Assembly (NCBI GenBank): GCA_026770585.1
Contig: MU646938.1
Location: 90,756 to 100,989 of the forward strand
Origin: Baffinella frigidus
Lineage: Eukaryota > Cryptophyceae > Cryptomonadales > Baffinellaceae
DNA: 10,234 nucleotides
Direction of reading: 5' to 3'
Positions 6,296 to 10,234 of this stretch are shown here, in pieces. Numbering within the stretch: the stretch's first letter is position 1; the number at the start of each line of letters is the position of its first letter. The notes under the pieces were generated by a model. It ran no database searches. It saw only the letters and a list, made by a program, of their open reading frames with translations, and was not told the origin of the DNA. A program made the position numbers and the translations under genes.

Positions 6296-6370
6296 TGGCT
6301 GCTAAGTGGTTAGCCTAACCACTTAGGCTGCTAAGTGGTTAGGCTGCTAAGTGGGTGGCTGCTAAGTGGT
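6296..6370. repeat. Cluster of M1 MITE ends (GGCTGCTAAGTGG)
   Basis: Four copies of GCTGCTAAGTGG lie within 75 bp, plus one inverted copy. 6302-6312 and 6316-6326 form a perfect 11-bp stem, CTAAGTGGTTA / TAACCACTTAG. It looks like repeated insertion into, or expansion of, the element terminus. Confidence 0.75.
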
Positions 6371-6416
6371 TCACCCAGACAGTGGCAGGCGCGGGCGGTA
6401 AAGCGGAACGGGGGGC

Positions 6417-6545
6417 CCTACACCCAAACCCTGATCCCTAAACCCTAAACCCTAAACCCTAAACCCTAAACCCTAAACCCTAAACCCCAAACCCCAAACC
6501 CCACAACCCCACAACCCCACAACCTAAACCCTAAACCTTGACCCT
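6417..6545. repeat. Telomere-like array with perfect CCCTAAA run
   Basis: About 7-8 perfect CCCTAAA heptamers (about 6434-6486) grade into CCCCAAA, CCCCACAA and back. This is the cleanest telomere-type tract in the window, but it lies inside the sequence, so it is interstitial. Confidence 0.9.
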
Positions 6546-6689
6546 AGAGACAGGAGCTCGACGTCGGGATATCGGGCAACTAGGACATATAGGCCCACGG
6601 CACGTGCGGATCCTGTCCTCTCTTCAGTAAACGACTCTACTCCCATGGACATCATCGTCTGTGGATCGAGCACCAGCGGTTCCCTGCCG

Positions 6690-6722
6690 CAGACGTTCCC
6701 TTTGACCTTGCAAGGTCAGGCT
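6690..6722 (+). pseudogene. Truncated LON-exon 3' part
   Basis: CAGACGTTCCCTTTGACCTT then GCAAGGTCAGGCTGTACTGG matches 7226-7261 (CAGACGCCCCCTTTGACCTT then TCAAGGCCAGCGTACTGG). It reads QTFPLTLQ in the LON frame. The 5' half of the exon is missing. The 31-bp minisatellite follows, as it does after the copy at 7172. Confidence 0.55.
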
Positions 6723-6842
6723 GTACTGGTCTAACCTGTTAACTTTCGGGAACATACTGGTCTAACCTGTTAACTTTCGGGAACATACTGGTCTAACCTG
6801 TTAACTTTCGGGAACATACTGGTCTAACCTGTTAACTTTCGG
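6722..6842. repeat. 31-bp minisatellite, four units
   Basis: Units begin at 6722, 6753, 6784 and 6815 (TACTGGTCTAACCTGTTAAC plus TTTCGGGAACA). Two more units lie at about 7257-7315, between the two LON-exon copies. Diverged units lie at 3138-3228. Confidence 0.95.
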
Positions 6843-6890
6843 GGCTGTGCACAGGCGTTAACAGGCCTGTTTTGATCGCAGGTTCAGGTG

Positions 6891-6970
6891 TATCACTCAA
6901 CTCAAGGCTAAAGGGCCTTTCTAGGACCTGTATCGAGAGTAATAAAGAAGAAGAAGAAGAAGAAGAAGAA
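6891..6970 (+). mobile_element. SINE-like insertion with 9-bp target duplication
   Basis: The insertion is 80 bp: TATCACTCAACTCAAGGCTA, then AGGACCTGTATCGAGAG, then TAATAAA and a (GAA)n tail. The direct repeat GTTCAGGTG flanks it exactly (6882-6890 and 6971-6979). It has one mismatch to 8790-8840. The tail contains AATAAA, as seen in retroposed RNAs with a short simple-repeat tail. Confidence 0.7.
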
Positions 6971-7171
6971 GTTCAGGTGAAACCAGGCGGTGGAGGGTTG
7001 GGCTGAAACAACGTCTTGATATTGCAGGTGGTTCCTCTTGCTTCTCGACTGCCGTTCAATGACGTTTGTCTTGGTGGCACGCCTCCAAAGAGCGCGGCCC
7101 ACCGAGACAAAAGTCGAGAGTGGAACGTCTCAAAGCAAGAGTGGAACCTCTGTTAACTTAAGAAGTAACAG

Positions 7172-7256
7172 TGGATAACAGGCCTGCTGCTGCTGATATT
7201 CGACGACCTCGTTCTCTTCCCCGGACAGACGCCCCCTTTGACCTTTCAAGGCCAGC
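7172..7256 (+). pseudogene. Tandem copy of the LON-domain exon
   Basis: After GAAGTAACAG the frame reads TGG ATA ACA GGC, then codes LLLLIFDDLVLFPGQTPPLT and stops at TGA 7274-7276. It aligns base for base with 7327 onward but carries Pro where the conserved Leu of PGQTLPL is expected. The acceptor CAG is kept and a possible donor is CCAGC|GTACTG. It could be a decayed duplicate or an alternative exon; I favour a decayed one because its 3' part matches the truncated fragment at 6690. Confidence 0.5.
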
Positions 7257-7326
7257 GTACTGGTCTAACCTGTTGACTTTCGGGGACATACTGGTCTAAC
7301 GTGTTAACTTTCGGGGCTGTTCTCAG

Positions 7327-7431
7327 GTGGTCACAGGTCTGCCGCTGCTGATATTCGACGACCTCGTGCTCTTCCCCGGACAGACACTCCCTCTCACCGT
7401 CTCCGCCGCCCTCCTCACCACCGCACTCAAG
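7327..7431 (+). CDS. LON substrate-binding-domain exon, cereblon-like
   Basis: The exon is 105 bases (35 codons, phase 0 to 0), between a pyrimidine-rich acceptor GGGGCTGTTCTCAG and a donor CTCAAG|GTCCTA. The product begins VVTGLPLLIF, contains LVLFPGQTLPL and ends TVSAALLTTALK. LON (Lon-N, PUA-like) domains carry a hydrophobic strand followed by FPG..LPL near their start. Human cereblon has LIPGQTLPLQLF at this point and plant relatives have VVLFP..TLPL. The sequence before it also fits the cereblon strand leading into the motif. Cereblon is a substrate receptor of the CUL4-DDB1 ubiquitin ligase. A bacterial-type Lon protease or LONRF protein is possible, but the GQTLPL wording favours cereblon. 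The downstream exons are not found, so function is inferred from 35 residues only. Confidence 0.6.
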
Positions 7432-7580
7432 GTCCTACACCCTACACCCCAAACCTGAAACCCCAAACCCCAAACTCCAAACCCCAAACCCCAAACCCCA
7501 CACCCCACACCCCAAACCCCAAACCCCAAACCCCAAACTCTAAAACCTAAACCCAAAACCCTTAACCCTACCCCCCCCCC
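7432..7580. repeat. CCCCAAA/CCCTACA array directly after the LON exon
   Basis: CCTACACCCTACACCCC passes into CCCCAAA and CCCCACA units and ends in a C10 run. It starts within a few bases of the proposed 5' splice site. Confidence 0.9.
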
Positions 7581-7889
7581 TTCTTGATCCGGGAAACTCC
7601 TCACCTACTGTGCGACGTCGAATCTTGAGACGTTCCCCTGACAGCAAATTCTCGGTTTATTTCACCCGTAATTTACTACACAGATTCCCAGCCGTGTGGA
7701 ATATCCTGTCTTCCGCAGGACAGGGGCCGTCTAAACGACCAATTAGTACCAGGAATCGAGATAAACCGATCCCGTCTCAAAGTTTGAGCTTAGACAGACC
7801 TAAAGGTTCGGAGAAAATCATAGACGAACACCTGTTTGTTGTGCTCGGGTTTCGGGAGTGCGGCCTACTTTTCACACCGACAATTGCAG
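7581..7889 (+). other. Unassigned, non-repetitive stretch
   Basis: This stretch has balanced composition and no obvious repeats. A frame without ATG is open from upstream to TAA at about 7898-7900 (about 96 codons from a GTG at 7610). I recognise no motif and see no splice-site logic linking it to the LON exon. It may be intron or a decayed insertion. Confidence 0.3.
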
Positions 7890-8050
7890 CTATATATTAA
7901 CTTTTCATAGCGACAATTGTAGGTATGTATTAACTAAATTATCGCTATATATTAACTGATAGCTAAATATTATCATCGTTGCTATATAGCTATATAGTTA
8001 TAACAACGATTATACTAAGCAATAATTATAGCTTATTATAGCTATGCAGT
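7890..8050. repeat. AT-rich stretch of TATAGCTATA/TATTAACT motifs
   Basis: Many short palindromes (GCTATATAGC, TATATTAACT, TTATAGCTA) occur. TCGTTGCTATA and TATAACAACGA form an imperfect hairpin near 7977-8010. It merges into the first member of the F hairpin family. Confidence 0.6.
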
Positions 8051-8085
8051 AACGTTGTTCCGTGCTGGACGACCGTTACGCGCGG
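8039..8085. repeat. F hairpin family, member 1
   Basis: TAGCTATGCAGTAACGTTGT then GTGCTGGACGACCGTTACGCG. It is a shortened version of the unit best seen at 9371-9449. Confidence 0.7.
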
Positions 8086-8094
8086 TCTCTCGCG

Positions 8095-8140
<46 letters not shown>

Positions 8141-8210
8141 GGCGGCAGGGGGGAGAGAGAGAGAGAGAGAGAGGAGGGCAGCAGGGGAGGAGAGAGAAGG
8201 GGAGAGAGAC
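8095..8210. repeat. GA microsatellite
   Basis: (GA)n blocks are interrupted by AGGAGGGCRGCAGGGG-type segments that repeat once. Confidence 0.95.
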
Positions 8211-8267
8211 AGGTGAGTGATTCAAACGTCTAGGCGCCTTACGACGATCCCGCTTCCGTTAACTAAT

Positions 8268-8371
8268 TATCCCTTAAGTGGCGAGTAGGCTCATACGCCC
8301 TACGGTAGGGCCCTAGGACCTGCCTACGGCGAGTTAGGGCGATTAATCGCCCGTCCGCCACTTAAGGGATA
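8268..8371. mobile_element. MITE family M2, copy 1 (104 bp, TIR TATCCCTTAAGTGGCG)
   Basis: A perfect 16-bp terminal inverted repeat (8268-8283 and 8356-8371). Internal landmarks are CATACGCCCTACGGTAGGGC and CCTAGGACCTGCCTA. Copy 2 at 9455-9558 has the same length but the opposite orientation. TA at each edge can be read as a TA target duplication around TCCCTTAAGTG ends. Confidence 0.8.
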
Positions 8372-8421
8372 GCTATCCAGTAACAGTCGCGTCCGTGATC
8401 GCAGTTTCTGCTGGAAGACAC

Positions 8422-8428
<7 letters not shown>
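8366..8428. repeat. F hairpin family, member 2
   Basis: TAGCTATCCAGTAACAGTCG then CGCAGTTTCTGCTGGAAGACA. It follows MITE M2 copy 1 directly and is cut by the CT array. Confidence 0.65.
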
Positions 8429-8478
<50 letters not shown>

Positions 8479-8495
8479 TGGAAGACACATTGTTT
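8409..8495. repeat. (CT)n array between 20-bp direct repeats
   Basis: TGCTGGAAGACACATTGTTT occurs exactly at 8409-8428 and 8476-8495, with about 24 CT units between. Confidence 0.95.
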
Positions 8496-8496
8496 A

Positions 8497-8635
8497 CCAC
8501 TTATCAGCGACTAAAGACCTTTTGACCTTGAATTCAAGGTGAAATTCCGGTTATATTCCAGGACAATTGATACGATTCTAGTACAACTTGTTTAGATGCA
8601 CTGTATCCGTGAAGTCCCCGGTGGCTGCTAAGTGG
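8497..8635. mobile_element. MITE family M1, copy 2 (139 bp)
   Basis: It begins CCACTTATCAGCGAC and ends GGTGGCTGCTAAGTGG. It is colinear with 4733-4897 throughout, including ACCTTGAATTCAAGGTGAAA and CTGTATCCGTGAAGTCCC. Its length equals copy 1 minus the 26-bp internal duplication (165 - 26 = 139). Confidence 0.8.
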
Positions 8636-8642
8636 ATAGACT

Positions 8643-8708
8643 GCTCGTGAACGCCCGCGTGACCGGTCACGCGGACGCCGAAGCCAACTGTCCGAGGTGA
8701 CTGCCTTG
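8643..8708. repeat. 66-bp repeat with 20-bp perfect palindrome, copy 1
   Basis: Identical to 9730-9795. The palindrome CCGCGTGACCGGTCACGCGG lies at 8655-8674. Confidence 0.9.
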
Positions 8709-8789
8709 CGTTGTACCGTGGAGCCCTCGATGCCTGCTAAGTGGAATAATGAACTACTTTTTATAAGTCAACGTTGCTCATAGACATTG

Positions 8790-8858
8790 TATCACTCAAC
8801 TCAAGGCTAAAGGGCCTATCTAGGACCTGTATCGAGAGTAATAAAGAAGAAGAAGAAG
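8790..8858 (+). mobile_element. SINE-like copy 2
   Basis: TATCACTCAACTCAAGGCTA through GAGAGTAATAAAGAAGAAGA matches 6891-6970 with one substitution. It splits an F-family unit: the left flank has AACGTTG and the right flank TTTCCGTCTGCGCAGTTTCC, which are contiguous at 9587-9610. Its 5' limit may reach back to about 8777. No clean target duplication. Confidence 0.65.
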
Positions 8859-9090
8859 TTTCCGTCTGCGCAGTTTCCGCTGGACGGCCGTTACGCGAGC
8901 CGGGTCCACAGGGGGGGGGGGGGGGGCTTTCTGGCTTTACAAACTCTTCGAAGCGATGCGGACATTTCCTCTGGCTTTACAAACTCTCACAGGGGGGGGG
9001 GGGTGCCGTGTATTTTCCACGTCTGGAAGTAGGGCAGTACCTTTCCGCTTGCGGACGACCGTTACGCGGCGCAGCTATAATAATGATTTC
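8859..9090. repeat. F-family fragments separated by a poly-G/GGCTTTACAAACTC duplication
   Basis: 8866-8893 (CGCAGTTTCCGCTGGACGGC) and about 9049-9082 (GACGACCGTTACGCGGCGCA then GCTATAATAA) are F-family parts. Between them TCTGGCTTTACAAACTCT occurs twice (about 8929-8946 and 8970-8987), each associated with CACAG followed by a long G run (about 17 G at 8911 and 13 G at 8991). Confidence 0.65.
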
Positions 9091-9097
9091 ATCCGGA

Positions 9098-9250
9098 CGA
9101 GTGTTTTCCGAAAATACTAATCTAAAAGTATTTTCAACGAAAATTACCACACAATTTGCCTGTACTTTTTAAAATGGTCACGTCCGTGTAGTAATTTTCG
9201 TTGCAAATCGCACCGGAGTTCCCCGAAATCGTATTTTCGGAAAATACTCG
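9098..9250. mobile_element. 153-bp nested-palindrome MITE-like element
   Basis: Outer arms are 9098-9117 (CGAGTGTTTTCCGAAAATAC) and 9231-9250, its reverse complement with one mismatch. Inner arms are 9135-9152 (CAACGAAAATTACCACAC) and 9186-9203, again with one mismatch. It sits between two F-family units. Confidence 0.75.
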
Positions 9251-9263
9251 CCGCGATTAGATT

Positions 9264-9354
9264 ATAGCTAAGCGATAATTATAGCTATGCAGTAACGGTC
9301 TGCCTTGTACGCAGTTTCTGCTGGACGACCGTTACGGACCGTTACGCGGCAGGA
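9264..9354. repeat. F hairpin family, member with intact left flank
   Basis: TTATAGCTAAGCGATAATTA, then TAGCTATGCAGTAACGGTC, then CGCAGTTTCTGCTGGACGAC, with a duplicated GACCGTTACG at the end. The left flank is an uninterrupted version of the DNA into which MITE M2 copy 2 is inserted. Confidence 0.75.
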
Positions 9355-9370
9355 GTCGCGATGAAGCTAA

Positions 9371-9449
9371 TTTTAGCTACAAAGTAACGGTCGCGTCTTT
9401 GTGCGCAGTTTCTGCTGGACGACCGTTACGCGTGGCGCAGCTATAATAA
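9371..9449. repeat. F hairpin family, best-preserved member
   Basis: TTTTAGCTACAAAGTAACGG at the left mirrors CCGTTACGCG-TGGCGCAGCTATAATAA at the right. The inner stem is GTAACGGTCG / CGACCGTTAC, and the loop carries GTGCGCAGTTTCTGCTG. The arms and the AGCTATAA ends suggest a foldback unit of about 80 bp. Confidence 0.75.
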
Positions 9450-9454
9450 ATTAT

Positions 9455-9558
9455 TATCCCTTAAGTGACCAACGGGTGAATAATCGCCCGTGGAAGCCCT
9501 AGGCAGGTCCTAGGGCCCTACGGTAGGGCGTATGCGCCTACTGGTCACTTAAGGGATA
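9455..9558. mobile_element. MITE family M2, copy 2 (104 bp, inverted)
   Basis: The 17-bp terminal inverted repeat is TATCCCTTAAGTGACCA (9455-9471 and 9542-9558). The interior is the reverse complement of copy 1 (GCCCTAGGCAGGTCCTAGGG). The right flank GCTAAGCGACAATTTTAGCT matches the unoccupied site at about 9267-9286. Confidence 0.8.
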
Positions 9559-9559
9559 G

Positions 9560-9635
9560 CTAAGCGACAATTTTAGCTGTAAGTTAACGTTGTTTCCGTG
9601 TGCGCAGTGTCTGCTGGACAACCGTTTCTCCACCA
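9560..9635. repeat. F hairpin family, diverged member
   Basis: TAAGCGACAATTTTAGCTGT, then TTAACGTTGTTTCCGTGTGC, then GCAGTGTCTGCTGGACAACC. It continues from MITE M2 copy 2. Confidence 0.65.
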
Positions 9636-9682
9636 TTTTTAGGTATTACAATGATGTGGCCTTAAAAGAGAAAAAGGAGAGT

Positions 9683-9841
9683 ACTCGCAAGCAAAAAGGA
9701 TGTGTTGCGTGGAACAGCCCCGCCGGCAGGCTCGTGAACGCCCGCGTGACCGGTCACGCGGACGCCGAAGCCAACTGTCCGAGGTGACTGCCTTGGCGTG
9801 TCCCGCCAAGAGATTACTCGCAAGCAAAAAGGATGTGTTGC
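9683..9841. repeat. Duplicated blocks: 26-bp repeat and second 66-bp repeat
   Basis: ACTCGCAAGCAAAAAGGATG plus TGTTGC is identical at 9683-9708 and 9816-9841. The 66-bp repeat with the 20-bp palindrome (9742-9761) lies between them at 9730-9795. Confidence 0.9.
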
Positions 9842-9847
9842 CGAGCT

Positions 9848-10085
9848 CGCCACGTTCTGCGAGGGCCAGCTACCTCTGCAACCCATAAACCCTACCCCGA
9901 AACCCTACGCAAACCCCACACGCTAACCGGTAACCCAAGTACCCGCTAGGGAGAGAGGGAGCCCGCCCGCCACATCGCGGTATTAGAGTAGTATTAATTT
10001 GATCACTTTTCAAAAGGCTGGGGGGCCTCTCTCGAGGTCCCCATGGCGCACACCATGTGAGGGTAATAAAGAAGAAGAAGAAGAA
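9848..10085 (+). mobile_element. SINE-like insertion with 11-bp target duplication
   Basis: GTTGCCGAGCT occurs at 9837-9847 and again at 10086-10096, exactly bracketing 238 bp. These end TGATCACTTTTCAAAAGGCT, then GAGGGTAATAAAGAAGAAGA. The 3' end matches the other three copies. The 5' part includes a short CCCTAAA/CCCTACG-like patch (9886-9930). No polymerase III A and B boxes could be assigned with confidence. Confidence 0.65.
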
Positions 10086-10147
10086 GTTGCCGAGCTGCGA
10101 CATCCGGAAACCCGAAAACCACAACCCGAAAACGCCGCCGCCATCAT

Positions 10148-10202
10148 CTCCCCGCGCCCCCCCCCCCCCCCATCCCCCCCCCCCCCACCCCCCCCCCCCC
10201 CC

Positions 10203-10234
<32 letters not shown>
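10148..10234. repeat. Terminal poly-C tract
   Basis: This is nearly pure C with single A or T interruptions, running to the window edge. It could be a real G/C homopolymer, since other long G runs occur at 8911 and 8991, or a sequencing/assembly edge. Confidence 0.9.

Noticed and set aside
6434-6486. A true chromosome end
   Set aside because: The perfect CCCTAAA run is only about 50 bp and is flanked on both sides by other sequence, so it is interstitial.
6722-6842. Regular 31-bp repeats as a CRISPR array
   Set aside because: The units are contiguous with no unique spacers, in clearly eukaryotic-type DNA; this is a minisatellite.
7029-7149. Open frame after TTGATATTGCAG (starts VVPLASRLPF)
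   Set aside because: It begins like the LON exon after CAG, but the resemblance ends after a few residues and I recognise no motif. Too weak to annotate.
7323-7604. Minus-strand frame rich in GLGFRVWG
   Set aside because: Translation of the CCCCAAA-type array, antisense to the better-supported LON exon.
8774-9172. 132-codon + strand open frame
   Set aside because: It runs through a SINE-like copy, poly-G tracts, F-family pieces and half of a MITE, and has no ATG start.

Overview
This is eukaryotic, non-compact DNA. There are no bacterial-type operons and no tRNA or rRNA genes that I can see. Most of the window is degenerate telomere-like minisatellite (variants of CCCTAAA/TTTAGGG on either strand), CT/GA/GAA microsatellite, and many short inverted-repeat or SINE-like insertions. 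Perfect CCCTAAA runs at about 6434-6486 point to a lineage with the plant/alveolate-type telomere motif. A repeat-rich alga or chromerid-like protist is my best guess, but nothing in the window proves the taxon.

The most useful signal is a set of small GC-rich, canonically bordered exon candidates on the + strand that fit one gene. They lie at 3-206 (acidic, enters from upstream), 1583-1739 (Ser/Glu/Asn/Gly repeats), 1885-1958 and 7327-7431. The first three join in frame through GT-AG introns with matching phases (0/0, then 1/1). The fourth encodes a LON substrate-binding-domain signature, LVLFPGQTLPL, closest to what I know of cereblon (CRBN). An acidic N-terminus followed by a LON domain is also the CRBN order. 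The expected segment between 1958 and 7327 (the usual H-x-YLG region) was not found, and the rest of the gene would lie beyond the window or be unrecognised.

Region by region. 207-1582 is an intron-like stretch with two adjacent long hairpins, a foldback element and minisatellites. 1740-1884 is a 145-bp intron candidate made of telomere-like repeats. 1959-3050 holds a GGGTGTA array and a ~900-bp element with ~120-bp terminal inverted repeats and an inner 65-bp-stem hairpin. 3080-3310 holds 28-32-bp minisatellite copies and 3310-3650 a large CT/CTAT microsatellite. 3690-4470 holds degenerate telomere-like arrays punctuated by a recurring unique block. 4500-4900 holds two MITE-like elements. 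4990-6370 is a mosaic of duplicated blocks, several carrying a 35-bp piece of the LON exon. 6420-6540 is a telomere-like array. 6690-7431 holds three tandem copies, complete or partial, of the LON exon separated by a 31-bp minisatellite and a SINE-like insertion. 7432-7580 is a CCCCAAA-type array. 7890-9600 is AT-rich DNA with a repeated hairpin family, two identical-length MITEs and other foldbacks. 9680-10100 holds a 66-bp repeat and a SINE-like insertion with an 11-bp target duplication. The window ends in a poly-C tract.

In short, the window reads as the 5' part of a split gene whose introns have been filled by telomere-like repeats and non-autonomous transposons, one of whose exons has itself been copied into the repeat landscape.
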